The notes beneath the pieces are model-generated. The model saw only the letters and a list, made by a program, of their open reading frames with translations, had not been told where the DNA came from and ran no database searches. The position numbers were made by a program, and so were the translations under genes. Below are positions 18,701 to 31,375 of a DNA stretch of 36,138 nucleotides, in pieces. Position 1 is the first letter of the stretch; each line of letters begins with the position of its first letter. This stretch comes from Baffinella frigidus. Its lineage: Eukaryota; Cryptophyceae; Cryptomonadales; Baffinellaceae. The DNA lies in the NCBI GenBank assembly GCA_026770585.1, contig MU647895.1:1-36138 (forward strand), read 5' to 3'.

Positions 18701-21700
18701 GCCCCATTGAATAGAGTTGATTCGTCAGAACTTAATGGAATTGTCAGAAATCCATTGACACCATTGCCACTACTAGATGCGGTCAAGTCGACATCCCAAT
18801 CGAGAATCATGTCCCTCACAACGTTCAACATTACATCTATACTCACGTCAAGAGTGATATCTTTCCCGTCCCCGACACGTGTTGTAAGTGATTGCCACAA
18901 TCCGAGGTGCTTCTTTCTGGTGTTCTCATCCATATTCGTCGTTACAGGGTCCACCGTCTTTCGTTCTCGAACCATTTTCAACCACGGAGTCGGTCCACAC
19001 CCAATCGTTCCATCACAAAGGTTTTCCCTGCTTGACGTACACAGTCTGCATCTCACCAAGTTGGGACCCACAACGGTTGCAATTTTGCCTTCGCCGCATA
19101 CTGTACGACCATCTTCGTCTGTGAGGGTCCTGCGGCCATTGGTGTCATAGCAGTACATACCTTCTTCGAGTCTGGCTGTATATCCTACGATACCATCCCT
19201 GTTCATGGGATGTATTCCGCTTGTTTTCTCGATCTTCTCCACCTTGTGATTGTACACCTCGAAGAACTTTTTAGAAATTGCAGGCCATCTTTCTGCGACA
19301 TATAACATTCTAGCCTCATCGGGGTGTTCGTCAATATACTCGCGGATGAAATAAGATGTGTCGATGATTGCGGCGTCGTTTCTCGAATCCCTGCTTATAA
19401 ATGGGTACTGTTGTACGTCGGCGGGGGTAGTTGCTCTGATCCATAGATGATTTTGGTTTTTGTTTGCATCAGCAATCGCATTCTTGAGTGCAAGCGCCCT
19501 CCCATTCTTGTCATCGCTGTCCTCGTTGAAAGTATCTCCATGACCCATGGTCAAATCGCGCCAACGTACAAAGAAAATCGGTAATGAAGTTCCAGCTCTC
19601 AAATTGTTTTTGAGATCTTCCGTAGATAATCCCAGGTTATTGTCCTCTATAATGCCCTGCAATGTGCGTATATTACTTGTATCGACGCAGTGGGCCCATT
19701 CGGGAAGGGATGAAAATACTCCGTTCACTGGATCTGTTTCATATCGGTTATGCTCCCTGTGTATGACCTGTAGACACGACGTGCATTGGAACTTGTCTGC
19801 TCGCCATGCAGGCATCTCGAAACGCACATCAGCCGTGTCTGGATTATATCGCAATATTTCATGGATTTTGTTTTCGATGAATTTCTTCAGACGTGCTGGT
19901 GATACATACACAATCCCACCAGACACAAATAGAGCAGATGGATACGAGGGATCGTATTCGGTGCTTGGCAACTGCATACTTGCAAACTGCGCGAATGGAA
20001 GGCCAGTCTTTCCCATGGGCGATCGCGTGTAAAAGAAACTCGGGTGTGAAACAACTGAATTAGTCGTCACGGAGTTGAGTTTTTTTTGTTCGAATCGTGC
20101 GTATGGAAATGCGGTGAACCTACTTTTTTTGAAGTCGTCGGTTGTGATAATTCGGTCCAGACCTCGACTTAACCCTGTCTCTTCACCATCTTTTTCCGTG
20201 TATAGATGCATAACGGGTTCCATTGTGTTGAAAATACCCAGCTGACGATTCTCCCGATCTGTCTTATCGTTCGCTGAGCCACCTCGTGCGGTGTCTTCGA
20301 ACGAATCCGAGAGGTATCGGGGGATATGGATACTCAGTTCCTGCAACCCCTTCTTGGCAAGGTCCCAAAGTGTCCTCCAATCCGAGAAGAGACACGCCGG
20401 CCCGGCGGTGACCCGTGGGCCGTCAAAATAGATCCCTCCGAGTGTTGGGCCTGCAGGACATACATCCGGGTCTTTTATACTCCACTTTTCCTCTTCAATC
20501 TTTTGTTCGACACCATAAGGACCTTTCCAATTGTCTTCGTAATAGGGGTTCAGTCCATCCAACAGCAACGTGGTCGGTATGTAGGCAATTTCCAACGTCA
20601 ATCCGCGGGGCACTCGCACCCACTCGAACTTGGAGACGCGATGGTCCTTCATATTCGTAATCATATGGCCACTATCAGTGTCACGAACTGGCTGAACATC
20701 ACGCGCCAAACACCTCTCGTTTGCGGAGAAACAACGCGCGGAACTCTTGTGATATTGATTGGTCCATTTCGTCCAGTCAGCCCTCCAACCTTCTGTAGTC
20801 TGGTACACACTGGGCGTTGGGGGGAGTGCGTTGACTGTCTTGGGGCGGTATAAAGGACAACTGACAGCAGCATCTCCGTGTTCATCCGCTCCGACTGACA
20901 GTGGGCACACGTTGAATGCTACAAGGTGAGCCGTCTGACCCCACTGCGTGAGGAATCTTCCATCGGCGCCCGCGATGGGCTTTTTCGAGAAGACAAGCGA
21001 AAGTGGTTCCGGGTCATATACTTCGTCAAGACGGACATATCCGATATTCGATGCCTTTTCCTGTTCCATTGATTTATACAAACAGGTTGTTTTGCCGCTG
21101 TTGGAGCCTCTTGGAAAATTGCACGACTCCCGCGAAGCCATGAGTAATCTAATATCCTGACGAGAAGCATGATCTATGCTGTCGAGATGTGCGAGACAGT
21201 CAACATCAAAATACTGGATCTGATCGCCACGTGTTGTCAAAGGAATACCAAGCTGTGAGATGGTACAACTGTCTTTTACGGTGTCCAGGAATTGTTGCAA
21301 TATGTCGACATCGGCTTCACGCAGATTGCCTGTCTTGATGTCTTTCAACCACTTCATGGGTTCTTTTTCCAACACACACTGCTTGTTGTTTTGACGACAG
21401 CCTTCCCAATCTTCAATTTTCACTGTCGTCTGCTGAAAGAACGCTTGGGTGTTCCTCACCAGATTCCTGATATGCTCGAGCATGGGCAAGAAGGACGCTT
21501 TCTCGGAATCTGTTTCACTCGCTTCCTTCAGTTTTTCTGCGTCGAGGGCTGCTTGGTCCAACTTCAACCCCGAAGAACATTTCGGGTTGAAATCATAACA
21601 AATATTTGCAGTTATTTTCCCCGTGCAAAGCCGTTGGTCCATAAAATTATTTTTCATGAATTGCGCGAACAACGCTTCAAAGTCTAGAACCGTAGATCTG

Positions 21701-24700
21701 ATGCGTTGCTTTGTCGCACGCTTCTGTTCCACTTGCATTGTTTCGTTGATCACCCCCACTCTTCTGGCAAGCCATCTGTGAGGTTGTTCGTTGCTTTGCT
21801 GCAATACACCCCACACCGGACAGCTGGATTCAGCATCTCCGAACTGAACATCCGTCGAGAAGAGTATACACTTGATCCACCATAACGGAGAGACTTCATA
21901 GAAGGAAAAATCCCGGAAATGATACAAGCCCACCGACGGAATATCGGGCAGTGGCTCACCCGTACCATCGCCACTCTCAACCCGTTTGTACATAACATTT
22001 GAAGGAGTGCGTTCCAGTTGTTGCAGTACCCACTCGGCACATTTACTTTGTTTGAAATATTCGTCGAATGTCTGTGGTGTGGACCATGCCAAAAACCCAG
22101 ATCGTGCGAGTGAGTTGATGTCATCCCTTATGCTGTTTACCACCGACGGAATTGGTTTGTATCCCGTTTGGTCAAACAAAACGAGTCTGCCACACGTAGC
22201 ATATGTCACTGGAGTCTTGTGACAACTACTCCCACGTAACGATTCCGGGTCCTGGCATAGCATGCGATACATTGGGATCACAGATGTGTCGAGTGTGCAT
22301 CTGAACTGAGCTAGTACGTTCTCCTTTTGGAAACCGAAAGGGCCACATTTGAGTGCGTCTGTGAGTGTATAAGCCCTCCCAAGAGGCGTCTGGCGAGGTG
22401 TTACTGATATTCCACGGACCGTCCAGGGTTGGACGGAGCAATGTGCTATATCCGCGCATGACTGCAGGGTGGCTCCGTCAGAGATACTACCGTCTGCATG
22501 TTTTTCGTACAGCACTTGTTCAGTCCCTAAGAAACCGAGCTGGTCATTATCGAAGAATGGCATGCGTGTGTACGGGATCGTTGAGTTTCCTGGAGTTGTG
22601 TACGTTGCGAACGAGCGCCCGCGGCTGTATGCAGTAGGGTCTACTGAGTCGGAAATCGGATTGTCCATGTTGCGCATGATAGCATCTCCGTGAGGCTGGC
22701 ACTCTGCATACCCTTCCATGTGCATGAAGTCTCGGTCACACGCATGCGCCTCCACTGCGAGCACACCGTTTGCCTGTAGTGAGACCGCATCGATTGGCAG
22801 GTTGTTGAACGACTTGGTAAACCTCCAGAAGTTCCCGCCTTGTGTATCGAGTGTGCACACACCTTGATTGAATGTAACTTTGTCTTGGTGTGAACAGTCC
22901 CCGGGTGTCGGATGTTCCATCAACTCACGGTACTCGAACCACTTTCGGTGGCTGCACATTCCATGCGACCGGAGTATGTCGGGCACTTGCTCCCACGGAG
23001 AGTGTCCGAATGTATCCTTTCGGTCTTGTATCGCACAAGACTGTGCGTAGATATGGATCTCAATTTCTTCAGAGCGGTTGTTGTAGAATGATACCACTGG
23101 AATCACACAGAGACCGTCTCCTGAACACATTTCACCGTCAGTACAATCCAGGTGTTTTACACAGCCTTTGGCGGTCCACACCATGCACACCCCCACCTCA
23201 TCCCCAACTGTCACTGTGTCGAGGAGTGTCGACCCCATACACTTCCAACGCAGATCATCGTGTTCTCCGGCAGCCTGACGGATGCAGTCTGCGTCTGTTT
23301 GACACGTGAAGAGTGGGGGCATCCCACATCCATCACCACCCCATTTCGACTCACTCACATCCGTCGGAACCGACAGCGGGGCCGACTTGTCTGCGGGAGG
23401 CCACGTCCAAGCACCACTCGCAATCATCTCAGGCCAGCTCAGCACCACACCCGCACTCTTTCCGTATGTATTCAGCGCAGGGGAACGCGTAGCATCCCAT
23501 GGAACACCTCTGTTGTCCGGAGCACAACTCTCGACGGATGTATGCTTGTCGGCTGTCATGGGTTGCAGATGCACAGCTGGGTCTGCCGATGTAGATGTGG
23601 GTGTCCGTGTGCAGAAACGCATCGTGTTTATCTCCTGCGACGGCATCCCCATGGATCGCACGCGGCACACACCCGAACGCCCAAAGTCGTTGCGTGAGAG
23701 TATCGGGTCGCGGAGAGACTCGTGTTGGTAACGCATCTTTGGCTTCATCGGGTCGGAGCGGTCCACGGTGTATTGTGAGTCGAAGCCGCGGTAAGCTGTC
23801 TCGGAACTATGGCATGGTGTTGTGACGTGTACCCCCACGGGCTGCTGCCATTTTTCAGGCCACCAATCGTGTATGAGATCACAGAACAACGCACCATCAC
23901 CACCCTCTGCGGTGAACCACTTGCCACCCTCTGGTACATTTCCAAATCCAGAGGCGGTAACCGGTTCTTTCAAGTATGTGTCCAACAGTCGATCCATCGC
24001 TACACCGGTGTCTTCGCGCAGGCGCTCTGAGTGCAGATCAACAACAACCTTTTTGAGTCTGTCGTGTGCCACTGGGTCGGTTTCATCCGTGTAGTCTACC
24101 GCCCAGAACAGAGACGACGTATGTTTGTATTTTTTTGCAAATGTATGTGGGTCGAATGGGACCACGCACGACGGATTGTTGGAAAGCTCCATGATGGACA
24201 CTGTAATCTTCTGGTCTCCGTTGCACGAGTTGCATTTGCATGGGTCGAAGTAAAACACAGGCCCTGTGGGGATCTCCACGTTCTGCAAGGTAGCTGGGGT
24301 ATATGCCTGATAGCGTACCAGACACCCAGGGGTGAGCCACACTCCCTTGCGCTCGTCCACCTTTCGTTTGAGATCGAATGGGCAATTCTCTGAAAAATCC
24401 TCTTCCAGCATCGGTGGCGTGTCAAAAATCCCACGGAGCGTGCACATACCGATTGCATCGACCTGTTGCCGACAGCGACGCCTCCATCGCCCCAACACGA
24501 CGTCTTGATTCTGTATGACCTCTAGCAACCGGTCGTATCCATCGCCACTCATGCCACCTGCAATCAGCAGTAGCAAACGCATGCGCGCAGCCTCTACTAC
24601 GACACGGAGACAGACCGCGAGACCAGTGTTTTCGACAACACCCTGTGCAACAGGAAAGAGTTCGTCGACGAAACGGTCTGCAAATGAAGATGGGAGCATC

Positions 24701-27700
24701 TCTTCTTTGTTCTTGGCACACCATTTCTGTCCCTGTGAACTGTTTGCAGGACCGGACAGTGGAACGCTCTGCTGTTTAGGATGTATACCCTTCTTCCATC
24801 CTTTCTCACGGATGATAGATTCAAACGTTCCGACGCGGAGACCCCCACGCCCGTGTTGCAATATTTCACGAATACTCAACGGACTCTGTGACATCGGTTT
24901 CGCAAGCATCCACTTATCCATAGAGGTCGCATTCAGTACACCCCACGACTCGGATGGTGCCATCGACGCACAGTCCCAATCAGGACGCCATTCCGCAACC
25001 ACTGCATCACGGACGTTGTCCCCATCTACGCTGGTCCCAGGGCGTGGGACTGCATAGTGGTTGCCATCTGCTGATGCGGTTGCTTGCTTTGTACAATACG
25101 ACGAAACGAGGACATCTACATTTTCCCAGTTCACGCTGCCAATACATACACTTTCGGGGAGGTAACACCCCAATGCATCGGCCCACCCACAGAGGCATGC
25201 ATGTCGTGCGGAACCCAGCCCACCAGCGTGTGGATGCACGGTCGTTATGTCGGGAGTATTCACCCCATAATCAAGCACGTCGACATTGTCTAGGTATTCG
25301 GGGTTGATCGGCCTTGGACTCGGTGTTTCATCAAGTGGGTATGCACCCATACCCGTGTACGCAGACTCACACAGTAGAGAGTCGCTTGGCATGTGGCGCA
25401 TCACATGCGAATAGTGCACAGGGCTAAGCTCCCAGGCCTTGCGCGTCATTGTATGGACAACACGTTCGAGCTGTCTGACGGTGCTCTCACCAGAGAAAGA
25501 TGTCGCATGTGGTGGTATGTCTGTGAAGACACCGATCGGGAGATTATCCGAACCCATTGGGAGCGTCGAATGCGTCTGGTGCAAAAACCCGTGACACATG
25601 CGCCAGAGAGAAACGTTATTGCTCGATCCACCGAATGGCTCTGCGACCTCTTTCTCACCATATGAGAGGAGAGGGATATCTGTGCGGAACATGCCATATT
25701 CAGCCGCGAGTACCTTCTCCTCTTTGCTCCATATGGATCCCGATTTGTCTGTCCATTCCATACCAAGCGGCATCGGGTCTTTGAGGTCCAAGTTGTACTT
25801 TGTGAATGGTTTACTCTCGCGAGTCCACATCGTCTTTTCCACATACGAACCGATGGAGTTGAAGAGACCCTGCACCAACGTGTTTCCACTGAGCGTTGTA
25901 TAATGTGCGTTTTGTAGGACCAACGGCAAGAATGTATCCGGGTCGTCGGGGTCACAACACTGCACTTGCGTCGTGCTTTCATCCGGGCAGAGACACCCAT
26001 ACGAAGCGGTACTCCATCGTTCCAGTAAGTTCTTCATCATTTCCTTCACAGCAAGCTGCACCGCTTTCTGGAGCTCGTCGTCTTTACTCGCGGCAAACAC
26101 GTCGCGCATGAAGTATCTGATGACTGATCTACGCGTTGCTGAACCACATGTGAAAGGTGAGGATGTCACATTGCGCAGCGCAGCACCTGAACACGGGAGC
26201 TGGAATTCGCGGGTTGTTCCATCAAACTTGTCTCGGAACCAGTCGACCCGTGGTAGTTTCTGCTCCAAGTCCATGGGCCATGTATTAGCGCGCGCATATG
26301 GTCCCAGAACGAGCGCGTCGAAAAGCTGATGGAGGGCGTCCCCATCTGCCGTGAAGATGGCGAGATCGAGGTGTGCTGCATCCCATTCTTGTATTTCCTT
26401 TGATGTGATGAGATCTGTCACAAACTTTCTTGTTATCGAATGCGCATTATTGGCGGATACATAGCGCTCTGCTGCATTATTCGGTATAAGTGCATGCGCA
26501 GTGGCCACAGGTACGCGGTTTGCAGAGCGCCCCGCCCACAACATTCCACCCAACTCACACCCTCCTTGTTCGTCGGTGGCATCATCGATACACCGCTTGA
26601 AATCCGGTAAGCCGTCGGCAGCGGGGCCTGTGAACACTTGACACGCTGCGATTTGCTCACTTCCAAAGGACGTTTCGAGGATTGGAAGATACTGGAAATA
26701 TATCTGTCGGCGCATGTTCAGTATAGTGAGCCAGTCGGACAGACATGCATCCTTGCCTCGATTCTGCTCCAATGCGAGTTTCATACACGCTACCAGGGAA
26801 GGGGGGAGATTTTTGTACATCTCATTCAGCATATTGTAAGCATCGTCCTTGAGCTCCTCTGAATTGACGACAAATTTGGCCATCGCAATGTCAGAGAAGA
26901 GCGCAGCAGACCCGTCGTCCCATTGCGAATTGGCATAGTTGCTCTTGCATCGTGTGAGCACCGTAATCAGTGAGATCCCCTGCAGTGCCAGCTTAGGAAG
27001 TGTGGGTAACATGTCAACACAGCTCGAGTCAGCGGTTGTGGAGATACATGTGAGGTACTTGTCAAACCCTTTCCCAGTTTGACTGTTGTCACGCAATGCG
27101 GTCAATATCTGATCATATGTGTATGGGTTATATCCTATGTATGTTTGACCCATGGAAGAGATGAGCGAGAGCATTCCAGAGCACCAGAAAGCACCGTCTT
27201 GCATACCTTCTCTGGCACGATGGATAGGAATTTCGACCGGGGTGTCTCCACACGAACACAAAGCAATATCACGAGCTTCAGTGTCGGGGAGGTTGCAATG
27301 CCGTTGATCCGCAGTCGCAATCACATCCTGTAGACCAGAAACGATGCCAATTGCATAGCTGAATGCACCATCGAATGAATGCAGTGCACGCTCGAACGGG
27401 ATCTGCGCGACCGCAGTACCTGCGTCGACTGCGATGGACTGCATTACTGACATCATCGATTTCTGCGACTCTTTCGACGTAGGGCTTTGCATCGACTCCG
27501 TGTGGTATTCGGAAAGGCACTGTCCGACCAACGAGTTAGTCGACGCTGCAAAATTACTTGAACTGAGCTGTAGTTTGAAACCAGACACGTCGAATACGCT
27601 GAGGAATGCGTCTGTGTGACACATGATGGTCTTCTTGGCGACAATCACAGGGTACAGAACACCGAGTGATATCTGTGAGAGGAAGTTAGTCGTCGCAGCC

Positions 27701-27983
27701 GCTGTCAATGTGCGCACAGCCTCTGCATTCTCCGCTTCCTGGTCTTCTTGGTGGTTCCTCCACCCACGCGTCTGCTCGCGCCTCGCACGATCAGATGAGT
27801 TGATGATCCCATTGACGAGGGATGTTATGATCGACATCGACGCGATGATACCATGCTTGGCCTCACATACGAGGCTGAAAAAGATATCGTCTATGAACTC
27901 GAGCTCCATAGTACCTGTGCGCGTTACACCCGTGGCGGATTGTAGAACAAAGGACAACATGTCCGTCAACACTGTCCATATAC
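12742..27983 (-). CDS. Giant membrane protein, exon 4 (last exon)
   Basis: The last and largest exon, 15,242 bases with no stop until TAG at 12742, encoding residues about 1858-6937. Most of it is a hydrophilic, cysteine-rich and probably extracellular region with no domain I recognise. Small disulphide-type clusters occur near residues 3412-3480 (CQTDADC..., DCTDGEMCSGDGLC) and 6098-6200. A hydrophobic block lies at about 5892-6015, paired helices at 6706-6756 and final helices at 6886-6929 before a short charged tail. Arg-rich RRRLL (6279-6283) and RRML (from 6538) resemble site-1-protease cleavage sites. A naive frame extends upstream to an ATG at 28095, but those 37 codons are tandem-repeat intron sequence imitating a hydrophobic leader. 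The acceptor CAG at 27986-27984 follows a pyrimidine-rich tract and restores the frame of exon 3. Confidence 0.8.
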
Positions 27984-28140
27984 CTGCGGAAATGGAAAAA
28001 ACCACACATAAGATACACAAAAACCATACACAAACCATACATAAGATACACAAAACCATACACAAACCATACATAAGATACACAAAACCATACACAAACC
28101 ATACATATGATACACAAACCCATACATGAACAAAACGTAC
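27984..28140 (-). other. Intron 3 of the giant gene
   Basis: 157 bases. The donor is GTACGT at 28140 and the acceptor TTCCGCAG ends at 27984 after a TTTTTTCC tract. A CTTAT branch-like motif lies about 25-30 bases upstream of the acceptor. It splits a codon after its first base, and removal keeps the frame. It is filled by a 32-bp tandem repeat. Its length is not a multiple of three, so retention would shift the frame and end translation at 27863. Confidence 0.85.
28003..28117 (-). repeat. 32-bp tandem repeat inside intron 3
   Basis: Three full units at 28022-28053, 28054-28085 and 28086-28117, plus a partial one at 28003-28021 (core CATACACAAACCATACAT on the plus strand). The third unit has at least one change. 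The minus strand has no stop in the two relevant frames, which makes it look coding. Confidence 0.9.
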
Positions 28141-30523
28141 CGTGTATTTTCGCGAGGTCTACATCGAGCCCGGCTTGCAAGAGGCGTCCGACGGAACACA
28201 ATGGTCGCTCCAGGTTAACAACCGTCCCGATACACTTTGCAACCGAACACTGCTGTACAGCAAAACATGCGCGCTGGACCGCCGGGACTGTACACCCAGA
28301 ACAATCGTCGACAGCACATCGTTGTTGGATGGCAACAACAGAGTCAATTGTGTGCGACCCAGCCTTGAATGCGTTGATAATTTGTGAAGCCGCTTGCTGG
28401 TCCCAAAGAATGCGCACTTCCTGTAGCCACGTCGAGCTTACAGGTGAGGGATTTGCACTGAAGATACGGGCAGGAATACTAATTGACGCGTTTCCACGGA
28501 AAAGTGTGTTGATACTTAACAGAGGTGTGCGACGCACTGCCATCAAGTTGGTCGTGACGAAAAACGACGCAGATGAGTCATCCCCAAACCCGAGATCTCT
28601 GGATAGAGTTGGAACAGGTGCACTGTCCACGCACATGTATTCATACATGTACTGTGACTTCCGGGTGCAGTACCGCACCGATGCATCAGACCGCGTCGGC
28701 AGCAGCAGCAATTTGTCACCTTTTTCCCCGAGAGTTGTCGGTGTGTGGCCATCCAAATAAAGGTTGAGATTTGTAGTGCATGCTACGGCGTCGGTGCGCC
28801 GCATTCGAAAATCTTCATTCAAGTCAATGCAAACAGAAGTTCTTGTGGAGAGCGCCTGGTCGGCCTTGTTTACAAACCCATGGATGATACCGAATCTCCC
28901 AGGCGAGACAAACACCCATGCAATCCGATGCATCCTCGCATTTGCGCTGCTATACACCGCAGTTTCGTCGAGGGGTTCCATGAGAACAACCCTCGTGCGA
29001 CCCCAAGCATATAGATACACGGTCCCAACGGTCGAAACTACGAGCTCGGTGCGCGTTCCAAAATGTACACTTCTCATCTCACTTGGGTCCTCAACTGACA
29101 TATTCCAACGCGTACGTTCGTGAGTTCCTATACCGACGTTGTATGGTACACAGTACTCTACCACCTCCAGGTCGGATTGAGCGTTGATACCACACACAAT
29201 GACGCAGCGGTCCCTTGCATCACCACTCCCACAACACGGCATTGGCACGTCCATTGTAGTACAATTGTCCATCGGTGGCACCTCCATCATTGCGAGTATC
29301 TCAAACGGAGCCACTGATTTGCCCTGTGACACGTCAAGACCCGAGAAGAAATTCTTCTCCACTGTACCATAGAAGTCGAATTGCCGGGTACCCGCAGCGA
29401 GGCGCTCGCGGATCGCATCAAACTCTGCGAACTGTGTTTCGCACTTGGACCGGCATGTGTGCGTCTTGCCACATGCGCGGAAGTAGTCGATGGGCTCAGG
29501 GACGATCGCCATCGTGTATGGGGATGATATCAGGTTCGAGCAGCTTCCTGCATCGGGGTCTATCAAGATTGTGATGTAGTCAAGGGACGACCCTACGGCC
29601 TCCGTAGCAGCATACGCGTGTTGCATCACAGGGTCCATGATCGAACGCAACGAATCCTCAGTGAACGAACCAAACGAATTGCAAACGTCCCGGTGTGTGG
29701 TGCTACTGGTCTCACTCGACATGACGAGCTTTGCAATCACTGGTTTCATAAACGAGGGAGCGGGGTCCCAGCAATTGTCTTGAATATACTTGGCAAAATT
29801 GGCCCCAGCCGCGTCCCGACAGATACACGCAAGTGTCGGAATGCCCACAAACAACACCCGAGCTGTTTCCACCGCCGTCGCCTGTGTCGCTACGGCTGAG
29901 CTACAAGACTCTCGGAATAAACGTGCCCATGGGTTCGAGTATCCCATCATAACCCCAAGCCCTGCACACGCGCGGAAGCCAGGCTTCACCAGATACGTTT
30001 CATAGTCATCGATCGAGTCTGACAGCACTTGCCACAACACAGGGGTTATACTCATATCTGTCCGAGCCGAGAGAAGTTTGAGCACGAGACGCACCCCGAA
30101 TCGCCACGAGAATTGCGTTGTGTCAATCAGATTACCCCCGAACGCAGAGAGCCCCACGGAGAAGCCAGGGAGCCGCTTCATCACGTTGCTGGGTGGTGAT
30201 GAAAAGAAATCGGTACCCATCTTGTACAGTCCAGGATCGCTCCCAAACTCCTTTGACTGTGCCAACAGTTTCAATGCGAACTGCGTCGTGCTCGTCCCAG
30301 CCTCCTTGATCATGTCGGTAGCCAGACGAGGGATATCCCGCGCGTTGGCAATCACCTCCTTGTACTTATTCACCGCGAAATCATGGATTTCCCCATACTT
30401 CTTATCCACATAGCGTGCGTCCGCCCCTCGTGTTAGCAGTGGTGAACGCACCTGTTTGGAGAGAAAAATACCCACGTCAGCAAGTTGGGGGACACGCTCA
30501 CGCAAAGGAGTGTGCACAAATAC
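28141..30523 (-). CDS. Giant membrane protein, exon 3
   Basis: 2,383 bases encoding residues about 1064-1857 plus the first base of the next codon. It follows acceptor TTTTCAG ending at 30524. There is no ATG at its start, the first start-like codon being an internal GTG, as expected of an internal exon. The first 200 residues are mixed helical with Ala/Gly-rich hydrophobic stretches. A Cys motif CGKTHTCRSKC lies near residue 1415. The following 350 residues look beta-rich. A Cys-dense end (about 1798-1833, CAVDDCSGCTV and CSVAKCIG) precedes the donor. The unspliced frame runs through intron 3 and stops at 27863, so the apparent 884-codon frame is an artefact at its 3' end. No known family. 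Confidence 0.8.
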
Positions 30524-30583
30524 CTGAAAATATGTAAGGTATCCAGATCTGCATCACACCAGTTATCATACCATGCCAATTAG

Positions 30584-30590
30584 TATAAAA
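30584..30590 (+). promoter_or_regulatory. TATA box of the intron-nested gene
   Basis: TATAAAA 39-45 bases before the ATG at 30629. The leader is short and A-rich (AACAAAAC immediately before the ATG). Confidence 0.6.
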
Positions 30591-30628
30591 GAATCGCAAC
30601 ATACACGTTATGATCACAGTAACAAAAC

Positions 30629-31177
30629 ATGGGTCGTTACATGACAGATACTGGAATCGACATGGATGAAGATTATATGACGGGTGCTAATATGGATGAT
30701 GCAATGTATATGACGGGTGCTGATATGGATGATGTCATGTATATGACGAATGATGATATGACGAAAGTCATGGCGATCACAGATCATGTCATGGACAACC
30801 TTATCACAGATGCGTCTCTCAGGAAAAGAATTGCCGGCCTGGCGAAGGGAGCATGGCGTGGGGTCAAATCGGCTGCAGGCCAGGCTGCAGGCCATGTGAA
30901 ACGTGTTGGTAATGGAGTTGGGGAAAGCTTTGACAACGCCGAGGACGGTACCGTTGGCGCGGGTAAATATGTGAGGAATCGGTTTAAGGCGGTGGGCAAG
31001 GCAATTTCGGGGAAAGATGAGGCGACCATAAATAAGCGTGAAAGGAAGAGGGATGAACTCGCTGAAAAGGAGTATGCAAAGCTGGTTGCGGAACATGAGA
31101 AAATTTCCAGGAGCATGGCGTCTCACCCCCGTGCACGGTCCCACAAACAGTTGCAGATTGAGAATGGAGGCTATTGA
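30629..31177 (+). CDS. Met/Asp-rich protein nested in intron 2 of the giant gene
   Basis: A 182-residue protein I do not recognise. Residues 1-50 are acidic and extraordinarily rich in Met and Asp, built from an 11-residue unit (MTGANMDDAMY, MTGADMDDVMY, then a decayed copy) that is a 33-bp DNA tandem repeat. Residues 60-110 are basic and Gly/Ala-rich (LAKGAWRGVKSAAGQAAGH), possibly amphipathic. Residues 115-182 are highly charged with a likely coiled coil (KRERKRDELAEKEYAKLVAEHEKI). It has no membrane helix. Start: first ATG, 39 bases after a TATAAAA. The gene lies wholly within an intron of the opposite-strand giant gene and ends 198 bases before exon 2. The acidic N-terminus and basic C-terminus would suit a nucleic-acid- or virion-associated protein, but that is a guess. 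Confidence 0.75.
   Translation: MGRYMTDTGIDMDEDYMTGANMDDAMYMTGADMDDVMYMTNDDMTKVMAITDHVMDNLITDASLRKRIAGLAKGAWRGVKSAAGQAAGHVKRVGNGVGESFDNAEDGTVGAGKYVRNRFKAVGKAISGKDEATINKRERKRDELAEKEYAKLVAEHEKISRSMASHPRARSHKQLQIENGGY
30677..30742 (+). repeat. 33-bp tandem duplication in nested gene
   Basis: Units at 30677-30709 and 30710-30742, in frame, with a third decayed partial copy after 30743. They encode the Met/Asp-rich 11-residue units. Confidence 0.8.
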
Positions 31178-31375
31178 AACGTTTTACGGAACAAATGGTC
31201 ACTGAACCACAGGTCTAGGATTATGGTGTAGGGTATGTCTATTTCGGAGAGAGAAGTGTGAGTGACATAATAATCTACACGGGTGCTTTGCAGAATATTG
31301 CACGGGGTATGCTACGTTGGTATCAGTAAGTAAAATTTGAAAAAGAACACGTGTCCACAATGGAAGGGGTTGTAC

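Larger units (their letters stand above)
30524..31375 (-). other. Intron 2 of the giant gene
   Basis: 852 bases. The donor CAG|GTACAA is at 31375 and the acceptor TATTTTCAG ends at 30524, with CTTAC as a branch-like motif about 14 bases before it. The intron lies between codons, so removal keeps the frame. The donor is the weakest of the three; the exon frame stays open to 31199, so a different donor between 31375 and 31199 is possible. It contains an opposite-strand gene with its own TATA box (30629-31177). Confidence 0.7.

Noticed and set aside
27966-28199. Hydrophobic Met/Tyr/Cys/Val-rich frames around intron 3, including an apparent leader starting at 28095
   Set aside because: They are translations of the 32-bp intronic repeat. 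Splice signals bracket the repeat exactly and splicing keeps the frame.
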